64,000 bases of DNA from Desulfotignum sp. (GTDB taxonomy: Bacteria; Desulfobacterota; Desulfobacteria; Desulfobacterales; Desulfobacteraceae). The stretch is taken from assembly GCA_021737695.1 (NCBI GenBank), contig JAIPDL010000002.1, forward strand, positions 62,001 through 126,000. The letters are read 5' to 3'. The notes below the pieces were generated by a model. It was not told the DNA's origin. It was given only the letters and a program-made list of their open reading frames with translations, and made no database searches. Below, piece after piece: positions 17,546 through 29,160 of the stretch (the first letter of the stretch is position 1; each line of letters begins with the position of its first letter). A program made the position numbers and the translations under genes.

Positions 17546-18240
17546 AAATCAGGATGGCGAATTTTCCGATAATAGGAATCTGCCTGGTAAACAGCGGCCA
17601 GGGGGTTGTGTCCGGTGACCCGGTCCTTAACGGCCAGCACCGTGGTAGGTACTTCGGTATATTTAAAAAACAGGGAATCATGGCCCACGCACAACCCCAA
17701 TAGAATATTGAAATCCACATTTTCCTGGTTCAGCAGCATGGCCTGAAACACAGGATTACACATGGATTCGTCTGTTCCTTTGAAGATCTTGTCTTCCTCT
17801 TCAATGCCGATCAGGTCTTTAGACGACCTCCCGGCTTTACAGCAAACAGACACCACCTCAAACCCATGATCGGAGAAAATTTCTCCCACCGTTCCGGCCT
17901 CACTGGCCAATCCCAGGCAGAACGCCAGCCCAAGCCTTTGATATCCCATTTTTTTCGCAAATTCACACGTCTCCACAATCCGGGTTTTGCACGGCTGCAT
18001 CACATAGGGTTTCTGATCCCGATTGGCATAACACTGTGCCTCCTGCACCGATGCCATATGGGCGAACTGATTCACATCCGATGCTGCATAAGCCTGATTG
18101 GCCGCCTCCAGAATCGATGGATGAGACACAGTGGGACACCCTTTCGGGCCTTTGCCCTGGTCTGTAAAACAGATTTTCTGTTCCATGGGTATGTCACAGG
18201 CCGCACAAGCCGGAGAGGAATCTTTATTCTGATGGGCCAT
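17542..18240 (-). CDS. DUF1847 cysteine-rich protein
   Basis: A 232-residue protein with the DUF1847 pattern: an N-terminal metal-binding-like CAACDIPMEQKIC with later CPTVS, then a Rossmann-like body with MQPCKTRIVETCEFAKKMGY, GLAFCLGLASEAGTVGEIF, VVSVCCKAGR, MCNPVFQAMLLNQENVDFNILLGLCVGHDSLF (in parts). The many conserved cysteines suggest metal or cluster binding, but the function of the family is not known. Such proteins are common in strict anaerobes. It is coupled to surE and lies just downstream of tRNA-Arg on the same strand. Confidence 0.82.
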   Translation of the reverse strand: MAHQNKDSSPACAACDIPMEQKICFTDQGKGPKGCPTVSHPSILEAANQAYAASDVNQFAHMASVQEAQCYANRDQKPYVMQPCKTRIVETCEFAKKMGYQRLGLAFCLGLASEAGTVGEIFSDHGFEVVSVCCKAGRSSKDLIGIEEEDKIFKGTDESMCNPVFQAMLLNQENVDFNILLGLCVGHDSLFFKYTEVPTTVLAVKDRVTGHNPLAAVYQADSYYRKIRHPDL

Positions 18241-18267
18241 GGTTTCCTCCTGGAATTTCTAAGGATA

Positions 18268-18344
18268 TGGCACGCCCGGAGGGATTCGAACCCCCGACCC
18301 TTGGATTCGAAGTCCAATGCTCTATCCAGCTGAGCTACGGGCGC
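18268..18344 (-). tRNA. tRNA-Arg (anticodon TCG)
   Basis: On the - strand a 77-base cloverleaf runs from GCGCCCGTAGCTCAG to an encoded CCA (18268-18270). The anticodon stem TTGGA/TCCAA encloses CTTCGAA, giving anticodon TCG (18308-18310). The T arm has the standard GGTTCGAATCC core. The terminal pair is a G-U wobble. Confidence 0.95.
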
Positions 18345-18388
18345 GCAGATTACAAAACGGACCATGAATAACACAGTTACACAAACTT

Positions 18389-18406
18389 CGCAAGATCCTC
18401 CTTGCG
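18389..18406 (-). terminator. Hairpin downstream of the 59-residue gene
   Basis: CGCAAG and CTTGCG form a 6-bp stem with a 6-base loop, 11 bases past the stop of the small gene on the - strand and followed by a short T-rich stretch. A weak terminator candidate. Confidence 0.4.
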
Positions 18407-18416
18407 GGGGACAGAA

Positions 18417-18596
18417 TCAATCCTTTCCCACCTGATAGGTACCATCCAGCCGGCGCCACATATCAGCCAGTTGCCGGTCCAGTTCCGCCGCGGCCCGGTC
18501 ATATGCTTTTGGGTCCATTTTCCCTTGCTTGAACTTTGTGTCAATGATGAACAATTCATCATCATACCATTTGTCCGGATCGAAATTATATGTCAT
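18417..18596 (-). CDS. Small acidic 59-residue protein
   Basis: An intact small gene from ATG (18596-18594) to TGA (18419-18417). It begins MTYNFDPDKWYDDELFIID, continues with a KFKQGKMDPKAYDRAAAELD helix and ends MWRRLDGTYQVGKD. The amphipathic heptad-like pattern, aromatic-acidic N-terminus and codon use look like a real protein and not chance. AGAGG lies about 12 bases upstream of the ATG. It sits alone between tRNA-Arg and mtgA, and a hairpin follows it. I cannot name a family or function. Confidence 0.7.
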   Translation of the reverse strand: MTYNFDPDKWYDDELFIIDTKFKQGKMDPKAYDRAAAELDRQLADMWRRLDGTYQVGKD

Positions 18597-18723
18597 AAGA
18601 CGTTTGTTGCCTCTGGTCCTTCCAATTATGAGATCTTCTGGTTCATAACGGGTCTATATCATGGACAAACCGGATTGACAACCACCCGAATTGCCGATAC
18701 GATTCCCGACAAAAAGGAATCCC

Positions 18724-19428
18724 ATGAAAAAGAAAACACAACGCCACGCCATTGCTGCATGGGTGTTCAAAATCCTGGTCAAATTTTTTCTGGTCCTGGT
18801 CAGCCTGACCCTGCTACAGGTGGCGGTATTGAAATATGTCAACCCGCCGTTTACCGTCAACATGGTATGGGAGCGGCTGCGCCATCAATGGTTTGATGCG
18901 CCCTATGTGGTGCCTGCCTATGAATGGCGGAATCTGTCAGACATTTCGCCTCATTTGAAACAAGCGGTCATTGCCGCGGAAGACCAGCGCTTTCTCACCC
19001 ACCATGGATTTGATTTCCAGGAGATTAAAATCGTTTTGACCCAGGCAATGGAAGGAAAACCGCCCAGAGGCGCCAGTACCATTACCATGCAGGCCGCACG
19101 GTCCGTGTTTATGCCGGCCACGCGAAATTTTGCAAGAAAACTGGGAGAAGCCTGGTACACCCTGTTCATGGAACTGATATGGGATAAATCGCGAATTCTG
19201 GAAATGTATCTGAATACCGTGGACTGGGGCACGGGTATCGTAGGTGCCCAGGCCGGAGCCCATCGCTATTTCAAAACCACAGCGGCCGGTCTGACCCGGA
19301 ATCAGGCTGCATTGATGGCAGCCGTCCTGCCCAGCCCCCACAAGTGGTCCCCTGTAAATCCCACCCCCTACGTTAAAAAAAGACAGCAGCGAATTCTTGC
19401 ATACATGCCGAACATGCCTCTGCCTTAA
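18724..19428 (+). CDS. mtgA: Monofunctional biosynthetic peptidoglycan transglycosylase
   Basis: A 234-residue GT51 glycosyltransferase that polymerises lipid II glycan strands at the periplasmic face. One N-terminal membrane anchor (about residues 13-35) precedes the catalytic domain: AVIAAEDQRFLTHHGFD with the catalytic Glu, RGASTITMQAARSVF, then a KLGEAWYTLFMEL segment, MYLNTVDWGTGIVGAQAGAHRYF and LTRNQAALMAAVLPSPHKWSP. No transpeptidase domain follows, and the length is normal for MtgA. The ATG at 18724 has AAAAGGA upstream. Confidence 0.94.
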   Translation: MKKKTQRHAIAAWVFKILVKFFLVLVSLTLLQVAVLKYVNPPFTVNMVWERLRHQWFDAPYVVPAYEWRNLSDISPHLKQAVIAAEDQRFLTHHGFDFQEIKIVLTQAMEGKPPRGASTITMQAARSVFMPATRNFARKLGEAWYTLFMELIWDKSRILEMYLNTVDWGTGIVGAQAGAHRYFKTTAAGLTRNQAALMAAVLPSPHKWSPVNPTPYVKKRQQRILAYMPNMPLP

Positions 19429-19607
19429 ATTATTATGGCTTCGTGAACCTTAGACAGGGGGTTGTTTCTCAGTTTATTGGCTATATTCCATATCGACCAG
19501 GATTTTAATCATTTTACCAGATAATGATTAATTAAAATCAATTGATTGACAATAATATCTTTTATACTTATTCTGCCACATTGATAATCATTCTACGAGA
19601 AATTCTT

Positions 19608-21110
19608 ATGAAAGCAACCATTTTGGAACCCCGTCCTGCCGGCTATGCCTGTCTGATCGAAAATTTCGGATTAACAGGGATGCCTCACTGGCATACCTCA
19701 TTTGTGTCATCTTCCGGAACGTATCAATCGAAAATTCAGGATGGCATGGTTACAGACATATATCCGAAAAGATACTGGCCCGGAGATAAAATCGGAAATC
19801 ATCTTGAATTTGCGTTGAAATATGACGGGGTCAACCTGGGACTGCTCAATGAAATCTTTGCGCACGTTCCTCAGGAGGGGATCATCAGTTACATCAAATC
19901 CAGGCCAACCGGAAAGTACGCACGAAGGATCTGGTTTTTCTATGAGTTTTTAACCGGCAGAACGCTTCCCCTCGATGACACCACATCCGGCAACTATGTC
20001 GAAGCACTGGAAGCAAAAAAATATTACACTGTCCGCAATGGTGATAAATCCCCGCGTCACCGTATTCTGAACAACCTTTTCGGCCTCCGGACCTTCTGTC
20101 CGGTTGTCCGAAAAACAGAGACGCTTTCCCGGCTGGATTCCGAAGATCTGCGCAAAAAATGTGAAAAAATTGTTGCTGCATATCCTTCAGAGCTTCTTCG
20201 CCGGGCATTGATTTACCTTTACAACAAAGAAACAAAATCATCTTTTGAAATTGAGCACATAAAACCCAATGCCTCCCGAACTGAAAAATTCATATCTTCC
20301 CTGGAACTTGCAGAAAAAGAGGATTTCTGCGAGAAGAAACGGTTGCTGGCACTTCAAAACCGCATTGTTGATCCACGATTCAAAGACAGGGATTATCGGG
20401 GCACTCAGAATTATATCGGACAAACGGTCTCCTACCAGAATGAGGTTATCCATTTTGTCTGTCCAAAGCCGGATGATATTCCAAACCTGATGTCGGGGCT
20501 GATTGAATGCCACAACCGGATGAAAACGGGCCGTGTGTCTCCGGTTATCCATGCAGCCGCCATTGCCTATGGTTTTGTATTTCTGCACCCGTTTGAAGAT
20601 GGAAATGGCCGAATCCATCGGTTTCTGATACACAACATCCTTTCACTGCAGGGAATGGTTCCACCTGGACTCATGTTCCCGGTTTCGGCAGTCATGCTCA
20701 AGAATCCTGCAGATTATGATGCTTCGCTGGAGGCTTTCTCGCGGCCTTTACTGGGACTCATCGACTATCATCTGGATGAAACAGGACAAATGACCGTCGA
20801 AAACGATACAGCGTGCTGGTATCAATATATGGATATGACCCCTCAGGCTGAGGCGTTGTACGGATTTATAATCAAAACCATCGAACAAGAACTTGTGGCA
20901 GAACTTTCCTTTCTGGTCAAATATGACCATACCAGAAAGGCAATTCAGGATATCATCGATATGCCTGACCGCCTGATTGACTTGTTTATCCAGTTGTGCC
21001 TTCAGAACAACGGAAATCTTTCCGCCGGGAAAAGAGCCGCTCACTTTGATTTCCTGACCGATGAAGAACTCGCAGCAATGACACAGGCAGTCAGAAACGG
21101 CTTTGCCTAA
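19608..21110 (+). CDS. Fic-domain protein (probable AMP transferase or de-AMPylase)
   Basis: A 500-residue protein with a canonical Fic core HPFEDGNGRIHR (residues 327-338), which in the family transfers AMP or another phosphate group from a nucleotide to a protein hydroxyl. Upstream SSFEIEH (211-217) matches the N-terminal inhibitory helix pattern S-x-x-x-E, with E216 as candidate inhibitory Glu, but His replaces the usual Gly/Asn after it. The C-terminus (about 420-500) looks like a helical target or DNA-binding extension. Base use is visibly AT-richer than in neighbouring genes and it lies between two tRNA genes, suggesting acquisition by transfer. No antitoxin gene adjoins it. Confidence 0.87.
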   Translation: MKATILEPRPAGYACLIENFGLTGMPHWHTSFVSSSGTYQSKIQDGMVTDIYPKRYWPGDKIGNHLEFALKYDGVNLGLLNEIFAHVPQEGIISYIKSRPTGKYARRIWFFYEFLTGRTLPLDDTTSGNYVEALEAKKYYTVRNGDKSPRHRILNNLFGLRTFCPVVRKTETLSRLDSEDLRKKCEKIVAAYPSELLRRALIYLYNKETKSSFEIEHIKPNASRTEKFISSLELAEKEDFCEKKRLLALQNRIVDPRFKDRDYRGTQNYIGQTVSYQNEVIHFVCPKPDDIPNLMSGLIECHNRMKTGRVSPVIHAAAIAYGFVFLHPFEDGNGRIHRFLIHNILSLQGMVPPGLMFPVSAVMLKNPADYDASLEAFSRPLLGLIDYHLDETGQMTVENDTACWYQYMDMTPQAEALYGFIIKTIEQELVAELSFLVKYDHTRKAIQDIIDMPDRLIDLFIQLCLQNNGNLSAGKRAAHFDFLTDEELAAMTQAVRNGFA

Positions 21111-21126
21111 AAAAAAAGGGGGGGGG
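21109..21126. repeat. A9-G9 homopolymer tract with flanking inverted repeat
   Basis: Nine A residues are followed directly by nine G residues, beginning at the Fic stop codon. GGCTTTGCC before and GGCAAAGG after can pair, so a terminator-like hairpin is possible. Such a tract is prone to slippage and to assembly error. Confidence 0.6.
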
Positions 21127-21137
21127 CAAAGGAATAG

Positions 21138-21214
21138 TGGGGTGAGTGACGGGACTTGAACCCGCGACCACCAGGGCCACAACCTGGTGCTCTACCAACT
21201 GAGCTACACCCACC
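21138..21214 (-). tRNA. tRNA-His (anticodon GTG)
   Basis: On the - strand an 8-base acceptor arm GGTGGGTG pairs with CACTCACC, including the extra G(-1) that is diagnostic of tRNA-His, and CCA is encoded (21138-21140). The anticodon stem CCAGG/CCTGG encloses TTGTGGC, anticodon GTG (21178-21180). Confidence 0.96.
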
Positions 21215-21229
21215 GCAAAAAACCTTCAT

Positions 21230-21258
21230 AATATATCTGAACTGATTTTATTTTTCAA
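21230..21258 (-). promoter_or_regulatory. Promoter of tRNA-His
   Basis: On the - strand TTGAAA (21258-21253), a 17-bp spacer and TATATT (21235-21230) lie about 16 bases before the tRNA 5' end. Confidence 0.75.
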
Positions 21259-21304
21259 TAGTTTTTTAACAAACCCTACTGAAAAAAGGGGGTGACATTA
21301 AACA

Positions 21305-21333
21305 TTGACCTGGCACGGTTGTTTGACTATTAT
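21305..21333 (+). promoter_or_regulatory. Promoter of the small-protein/selB unit
   Basis: TTGACC (21305-21310), a 17-bp spacer and TATTAT (21328-21333) give a good sigma-70 promoter about 45 bases before the small membrane protein gene. Confidence 0.7.
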
Positions 21334-21385
21334 CTTTTGATACAAAAAAACTGAAACCAACCATACAAACAATTTAAGGAACGGC

Positions 21386-21568
21386 ATGAATACATTGCTC
21401 ATCTTTGTGATCCGGCTCATTCTCGGACTGGTGTTCGGCATTCTTCTGGTCCGGGTTTTCCGGCCGGAATGGGGGCTGTTTCACGGCGTTATCACGGGTC
21501 TGGTGCTGGTGGCTCTGGCCTATGCCATGCGATATTTTAAAACTTCCAACGCCGGTAAAAAAGGATAG
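21386..21568 (+). CDS. Small two-helix membrane protein
   Basis: A 60-residue protein made almost wholly of two hydrophobic helices (about residues 3-24 and 33-50, with RVFRPEW between them) and a short basic tail. AAGGA lies upstream of the ATG. It is 5 bases from selB and shares its promoter. No known family was recognised; a link to selenium metabolism is only suggested by position. Confidence 0.7.
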   Translation: MNTLLIFVIRLILGLVFGILLVRVFRPEWGLFHGVITGLVLVALAYAMRYFKTSNAGKKG

Positions 21569-21573
21569 ATTCA

Positions 21574-23487
21574 GTGGAAAACATCATACTCGGTACGGCC
21601 GGCCATATCGATCACGGCAAAACCAGCCTGGTCAAAGCGCTCACCGGCATCGAAACCGACCGTCTCAAAGAAGAAAAACAGCGGGGCATCACCATTGAAC
21701 TGGGATTTGCCTTTCTGGATCTGCCCGGCGGGACCCATATCGGAATTGTGGACATGCCCGGCCATGAAAAGTTCGTGAAAAATATGGTGGCCGGATCTTC
21801 CGGGATCGATGTGGTCACCATGGTCATTGCGGCGGACGAAGGCGTGATGCCCCAGACCCGGGAGCACATGGAGATCTGTCACCTCATGGGCATTGAACAC
21901 GGGCTGATCGCTCTGACCAAAACCGATTTGGTGGATGAGGATCTGCTGGAACTGGCCCTGGAAGATATTCATGATTTTGTGGACGGCACGTTTCTGGAAG
22001 ACCAGCCCGTCATTCCCGTGTCTTCGGCCACGGGTCAGGGGTTGGATGATTTTCTTGCGGCCCTGGAAAAGATCTGCCGCCAGCTGCCGGAACGCAGATT
22101 TTCCTCCATTTTCCGGTTGCCCGTGGACCGGGTGTTCAGCATGAAAGGATTCGGCACCGTGATCACCGGCACCCTGACCTCAGGCCAGATCCGGGTGGGA
22201 GAAGACATCATGGTTTATCCCAAACGGATCGTTTCCAAAGTCCGGGGAATTCAGGTGCATTCCAGCAGCGTGACTGAAGCCGGTCCCGGCACGCGCACAG
22301 CCATCAATTTCCAGGGACTGGACAAGGAATCGCTCGACCGGGGCGATATCCTTTCCACCCCGGACACGTTGATCGAAAGCTATATGATTGACGCAGGGTT
22401 TCATTATCTGAAATCCAATGCCAAACCGGCCAAAACAAGGACCCGGGTCCGGTTCCACTCCGGCACCAGTGAAATTCTAGGATATATGGTTTTGCTTGAC
22501 AGAGACGAACTGCTGCCCGGAGAAGATGCGCTGGTGCAGTTTCGGCTGGAATCTCCGGTGTGCTGCATCAAGGATGATCGGTATGTGATCCGGAGCTATT
22601 CACCGGTCAAAACCATTGGCGGCGGGGTCATTCTCAATCCTGTGGCCAGAAAATACCGGCACATGGATACCACCGTCATACAGGGTCTGACCGGCCTGGC
22701 AGCGGATGATCCGGAGCAGACCATTTTGTTTTTTCTGTCGTTGAACGGATTCAAGGGCTTGAGTTTCAATGATCTGCGGGTCATGACCAACCTGACGGAC
22801 AAAAAACTGTCTGCCACCCTTCAGAAACTGCTGGCCCAGCAGGCGGTCATCCAGACGGACAAGGAAAAGCAGATATTTGTCAGCGGGGCGTTTTTTGATG
22901 ACTTCAAAAAAAAGGTGCTGGAAAAAATTCAGCACTACCATACCGCCAATCCATTGAAAGAAGGCATGCCCACCCAGGAACTGAAATCCAAGTTCCGCTA
23001 CATCAAGGATCCCAGATTTTTCAACATCCTGTTTTCCCGCCTTGAAAAAGAAAATGCGGTCATCCAGGACAAAAACCTGGTGAAACTGGCGGATTTTAAA
23101 GTGGCATTACAGGTGGATCAGCACCAGATCAAAGAAGATATTCTGGGTATCTACCGGTCCGCCGGCCTGACCCCGCCCTTTTTCCGGACCGTGTGCCATG
23201 ACCTGGATCTGGACAAAAAAACCGCCATGGATGTGCTTCAGATGCTGATCGATGAAAAACAGATCATCAAAACAAAAGATGACCTGTACTTTGATGCAGA
23301 GGTGATGGCCCGGCTGGAGGCGGAGCTGGTGACATTTCTAAAGAAAAATGAATCCATCACCACCCCGGAATTCAAGGACATGACGGGCATCTCCCGCAAA
23401 TATGTGATTCCCTTGATCGAGTATTTCGATGCCATCCACCTGACCATCCGGGTGGGGGACACCCGGCAGCTGCGAAGGAAATCATGA
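21574..23487 (+). CDS. selB: Selenocysteine-specific elongation factor SelB
   Basis: A 637-residue GTPase that delivers selenocysteinyl-tRNA to the ribosome at UGA codons marked by a SECIS hairpin. G motifs: [10 protein letters not shown] (residues 10-19), the switch [30 protein letters not shown] and TKTDLV; EF-Tu-like domains 2 and 3 follow, then four winged-helix modules (from about residue 380, ending in [20 protein letters not shown]) that bind the SECIS RNA. The start is GTG at 21574 with AAGGATAG upstream. selA and tRNA-Sec are not in the window. A probable client, the HesB-like selenoprotein, lies 17 kb away. Confidence 0.95.
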   Translation: MENIILGTAGHIDHGKTSLVKALTGIETDRLKEEKQRGITIELGFAFLDLPGGTHIGIVDMPGHEKFVKNMVAGSSGIDVVTMVIAADEGVMPQTREHMEICHLMGIEHGLIALTKTDLVDEDLLELALEDIHDFVDGTFLEDQPVIPVSSATGQGLDDFLAALEKICRQLPERRFSSIFRLPVDRVFSMKGFGTVITGTLTSGQIRVGEDIMVYPKRIVSKVRGIQVHSSSVTEAGPGTRTAINFQGLDKESLDRGDILSTPDTLIESYMIDAGFHYLKSNAKPAKTRTRVRFHSGTSEILGYMVLLDRDELLPGEDALVQFRLESPVCCIKDDRYVIRSYSPVKTIGGGVILNPVARKYRHMDTTVIQGLTGLAADDPEQTILFFLSLNGFKGLSFNDLRVMTNLTDKKLSATLQKLLAQQAVIQTDKEKQIFVSGAFFDDFKKKVLEKIQHYHTANPLKEGMPTQELKSKFRYIKDPRFFNILFSRLEKENAVIQDKNLVKLADFKVALQVDQHQIKEDILGIYRSAGLTPPFFRTVCHDLDLDKKTAMDVLQMLIDEKQIIKTKDDLYFDAEVMARLEAELVTFLKKNESITTPEFKDMTGISRKYVIPLIEYFDAIHLTIRVGDTRQLRRKS

Positions 23488-23492
23488 AACGT

Positions 23493-24746
23493 TCATGTTA
23501 TCTTCCGGACGATGGCATCCACAATACCGTCCAGGCAAGTCAGCCCGGAACAGGTCAATCTGAAGCGTTTGGCCCTGGAATCTGTGTGGGGATGGTGAAA
23601 GAAAACACCTGACCCCTGGCCGGCCAGCCGGTCCATCAGGACCTGAATTTCCGGGTGAAGGCCATTGACATCCACCCCCATGTCTGTCCGCAGTCCCAGC
23701 ATCATCTGTTCCATTTTTTCCTGGGCCGGACTCAGAATTTCATGATCTGCCCAGGGCAGGCGGCCGGCGGTCACATGATCCAGCCAAACCTGAATATCCG
23801 TCTTGTTCCAGGCACGGACCGGACCGGAATTTTTGACAATACACGGCAGTGATCCCGGCAAAGGCCCCGGACCGGATCCGAAATCATGTCGTTGCCCGCC
23901 AGGGTCTGAAAACCCGTCGGGCAGAAACGAATGGGCTGACGGGCCGACTCCCAGATATGCCGCGCGTTCCCAGTAATGGGTGTTGTGAACGGATCGGAAC
24001 CGCCTGTTCTTTGCAAAATTGGACACTTCATAATGAGAATACCCGGCATGTTCCAGCACCCGGGAGGTGTGGACAAAAAAATCGGTGCGCTGATCCGGAT
24101 CGCAGGGGCTGAAATGCCCGCTTTTATATTGCCTGTAAAAAGGGGTGCCCGGCTCCAGGGTCAGCATATAGCAGGACAGGTGCGGCAGCTGCAAAGCCAG
24201 GGCCGTGTCCAGATCTGCCTGCCACACATCTGCAGTTTCCTGGGGCAGCGCATACATCAAATCCAGCCCGATATTGGAAAATCCGGCCCGGGCCGCCCCG
24301 GACAGGGTCTCAAACACCTGCTTTCTTGTATGGATCCGGGACAGAAACGACAGCTTGGCTGGATCAAACGACTGGGCCCCAATGCTGAGGCGGTTGATTC
24401 CCAATTGCCTGATACCAGACAGATATGCAGCATCCACAGTTCCTGGATTCACTTCCATGGTGATTTCCGCATTCGGTATCACACCCAATGCCTGATGCAC
24501 GGTTTCCAGAATCCGGGCCGCCTGGGACACGGACAGCACAGACGGGGTCCCGCCCCCCAGGTAAAGAGTATGCAAGGGAGTCTGAACCCGGCCGGTTGTC
24601 ATACCAGACCAGATCCGGATCTCTTTGCACACCCCATCCACATATGCCGGAATCAGGGACGGGTCCGTCACTGAAAAAAAATCACAATACGGACATTTTC
24701 TTCTGCAAAAAGGCACATGAATATATAATGACAATGGCTGACACAC
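23493..24746 (-). CDS. hemW: HemW-like radical SAM protein (coproporphyrinogen oxidase-like)
   Basis: A 417-residue radical SAM protein with the cluster motif CRRKCPYC (C14, C18, C21) and GGGTPSVL, MEVNPGT, GINRLSIGAQSF, IGLDLMYALPQET and GVGPSAHSF. It is HemW-like, a presumed haem chaperone, because the extended C-terminus and the start follow the HemW pattern and not HemN, which has a longer N-terminus. A glycine/proline-rich insertion (around residues 285-312) follows the GPSAHSF segment. It converges on selB with a 5-base gap. Confidence 0.9.
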   Translation of the reverse strand: MCQPLSLYIHVPFCRRKCPYCDFFSVTDPSLIPAYVDGVCKEIRIWSGMTTGRVQTPLHTLYLGGGTPSVLSVSQAARILETVHQALGVIPNAEITMEVNPGTVDAAYLSGIRQLGINRLSIGAQSFDPAKLSFLSRIHTRKQVFETLSGAARAGFSNIGLDLMYALPQETADVWQADLDTALALQLPHLSCYMLTLEPGTPFYRQYKSGHFSPCDPDQRTDFFVHTSRVLEHAGYSHYEVSNFAKNRRFRSVHNTHYWERAAYLGVGPSAHSFLPDGFSDPGGQRHDFGSGPGPLPGSLPCIVKNSGPVRAWNKTDIQVWLDHVTAGRLPWADHEILSPAQEKMEQMMLGLRTDMGVDVNGLHPEIQVLMDRLAGQGSGVFFHHPHTDSRAKRFRLTCSGLTCLDGIVDAIVRKIT

Positions 24747-24952
24747 GCTGTTTCATCCTGGTTTTTGATGCTTGGTGTTGAACACGGCATGATTTTTGCC
24801 GGTTCATTATAAGCAGGGCCGTGATCTCAGGTCAATGGCTTTTCACAGCCGGAATTCATGAACCATGCTTGAAACTTGCGCCAAGGATGTGATAGATATG
24901 CTTTATTTGATTATTTCAGTCAGATGTCTAAATGACATGATAGGAGTCTGCC

Positions 24953-27219
<2,267 letters not shown>

Positions 27220-27233
27220 GGGATTTTACCTTT

Positions 27234-27977
27234 ATGCCCATTGCCATTATCCCTTCCCGATTCGGCTCCAGCCGGCTTCAGGGAAAACCCCTTGTCCCCA
27301 TTGCCGGCAAACCCATGATCCAGCGGGTATATGAACAGGCCCAAAAATCTGTTGTGGTGACCGATGTCTGGGTGGCCACAGATGACCAGCGCATTGTTGC
27401 GGCGGTAGAAGCGTTCGGCGGCAATGCTCTCATGACATCGGACACCTGCCGGTCCGGCACCGACCGGGTGGCGGAAACCGCCAATATCCTCAAGCTGGCC
27501 CCGGATGATATTATCATCAATATCCAGGGGGACCAGCCTGTGTTCGATCCCCGGTCCTTAGAAGACCTGATCGCCCCGTTTGACAAAGACCCGGGCGTGG
27601 AAATGTCCACGCTGGCCTTTAAAATCCGGAATCCCAGAGAGATCACCGATCCCAAGGATGTCAAGGTGATCTTTGACACCCGGGGAAATGCCTTGTATTT
27701 TTCCCGGGCACAGATTCCGTTTCCCAGAGATCCGGGTACAGATACTGATTATTATAAACACCTGGGGTTTTACGCTTACAAAAAATCGTTTCTGGACCGG
27801 TTTGTCACCCTGCCCACAAGCCGGTGCGAAGCAGTGGAAAAACTGGAGCAGCTGCGGGCTTTGGAATACGGCTATCCCATTAAGGTGGCCGTAACCCGGT
27901 TTGATTCACCTGAAATCGATCTGCCCGAGGATATTGTCCGGGTGGAACACCTGCTGACAGGAATATCCAACTCATGA
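27234..27977 (+). CDS. kdsB: CMP-Kdo (or CMP-Kdo8N) synthetase
   Basis: A 247-residue cytidylyltransferase that activates Kdo, or here probably Kdo8N, with CTP before transfer to lipid A. Marks are IIPSRFGSSRLQGKPL at the N-terminus, VATDDQRI, the MTSDTCRSGTDRVAE segment, NIQGDQPVFDP, STLAFKI, YFSRAQIPFPRD and HLGFYAYKKSFL. Length is normal for KdsB. It shares the operon with kdnAB and its stop overlaps the following glycosyltransferase by four bases. Confidence 0.94.
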   Translation: MPIAIIPSRFGSSRLQGKPLVPIAGKPMIQRVYEQAQKSVVVTDVWVATDDQRIVAAVEAFGGNALMTSDTCRSGTDRVAETANILKLAPDDIIINIQGDQPVFDPRSLEDLIAPFDKDPGVEMSTLAFKIRNPREITDPKDVKVIFDTRGNALYFSRAQIPFPRDPGTDTDYYKHLGFYAYKKSFLDRFVTLPTSRCEAVEKLEQLRALEYGYPIKVAVTRFDSPEIDLPEDIVRVEHLLTGISNS

Positions 27978-29137
27978 ATTCCCATTATAAAATCATTCAC
28001 ACCACCTGCCACACCCAGTGGGGCGGGCTGGAAAAACGAATTTTCAACGAATCGGTGTGGATGCGGGATAACGGCCATCAGGTGCTGATTGCAGCGCCGA
28101 AAAACACGCCGCTGTATCTTCAATCCAAACAACACGGGTTTAAAACCTATGGGGTTGATTTCAAAAAATTACAGATGGTTACCGATTACAAATTTCTCAG
28201 ACATGTGTTTGCCATTGAACAGCCCGATATTGTCAATACCCATGGAAACGAAGATTCCCGCATTGCACTTCTGGCCGCTTTCCGGGAAAAGATTGGGTGC
28301 CGGATTCTGTCGCGGCACATCAGCGCACATATCAGAAAATCCTGGCACAACCGGTTGATTTATAAAAAATATGCCAATTATATCTTTACCACGGCCGATT
28401 ACACCACCCGCTATTTGAAAACGGTTTTCAAACTGACGGACAAACAGATATTTTCCATGCCCAGCGGCATTATTCCCCCCCAAAGCCTTGTGCCTCAAGA
28501 TGACGCAAGAAATCGGCTGATCCACGACTTGGGACTTGCCACAGATATCCGGTTTATCGGATTTGTGGGCCGGGTGTCAGAAGCCAAAGGCATTGTCACC
28601 CTTTTCAACGCGTTTGAAAAACTTGCCGATACCTTCCCTTTGCATCATCTGGTGCTCGTGGGAGACAGTAGTGAACCTTATTTTCAATACCTGAAAAAAA
28701 TGGCCCGGGACATGGCATTGGAAAAAAGAATCCATATACTGGGGCCTAAAAAAGATGTCTGGCCCCTTTACCGGGCTTTTGACTGTAAAGTGCTGGCTTC
28801 TAAAGATAAAAACGGCAGCCCGTTTGAAGGGGTTCCCCAGGCCCTTCTGGAGGCCATGTACTTTACCTGTCCGGTCATCGGGTCTTTCAGCGGCGGAATA
28901 CCGGATATCATACAGCATGGCAAAACCGGCCTGCTTTTCAGTAATGATGATGCCAATGCCCTGTCCCTGATGATTTTACAGACTTTGAGTGACAAAGATG
29001 CCACGCAGCAGCGGGTAAAAACCGCCAGAGAGCGGGTTGAAAAACATCATACCCTTGATGCCATGGGCAAAAAAATTCTTAGAATTTACGCGCTTCATCA
29101 TCAAAGGGCAGGCAATGACGGTGCTTTGATGAAATAA
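27974..29137 (+). CDS. GT4-family glycosyltransferase (GT-B fold)
   Basis: A 387-residue retaining glycosyltransferase. The N-terminal half begins IIHTTCHTQWGGLEKRI, the donor-binding half has IGFVGRVSEAKGIVTLF, VLVGDSSEPYF, ILGPKKDVWPLYRAFD and the E-x7-E segment SPFEGVPQALLEAMYFTCPVI with the downstream GGIPDIIQHGKTGLLF. Last gene of the kdn operon (4-base overlap with kdsB), so it probably adds a sugar to the Kdo region or outer core of LPS. Donor and acceptor cannot be predicted. Confidence 0.87.
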   Translation: MNSHYKIIHTTCHTQWGGLEKRIFNESVWMRDNGHQVLIAAPKNTPLYLQSKQHGFKTYGVDFKKLQMVTDYKFLRHVFAIEQPDIVNTHGNEDSRIALLAAFREKIGCRILSRHISAHIRKSWHNRLIYKKYANYIFTTADYTTRYLKTVFKLTDKQIFSMPSGIIPPQSLVPQDDARNRLIHDLGLATDIRFIGFVGRVSEAKGIVTLFNAFEKLADTFPLHHLVLVGDSSEPYFQYLKKMARDMALEKRIHILGPKKDVWPLYRAFDCKVLASKDKNGSPFEGVPQALLEAMYFTCPVIGSFSGGIPDIIQHGKTGLLFSNDDANALSLMILQTLSDKDATQQRVKTARERVEKHHTLDAMGKKILRIYALHHQRAGNDGALMK

Positions 29138-29160
29138 TCGGATGCAATCCCATCAAGTCG

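Noticed and set aside
19429-21260. A larger genomic island around the Fic gene
   Set aside because: No integrase, direct repeats of the tRNA ends or other transferred genes were seen; only the single gene differs in composition.
24924-24938. Palindrome ATGTC-TAAAT-GACAT upstream of kdnA
   Set aside because: Arms of 5 bp are expected by chance and no regulator lies nearby.
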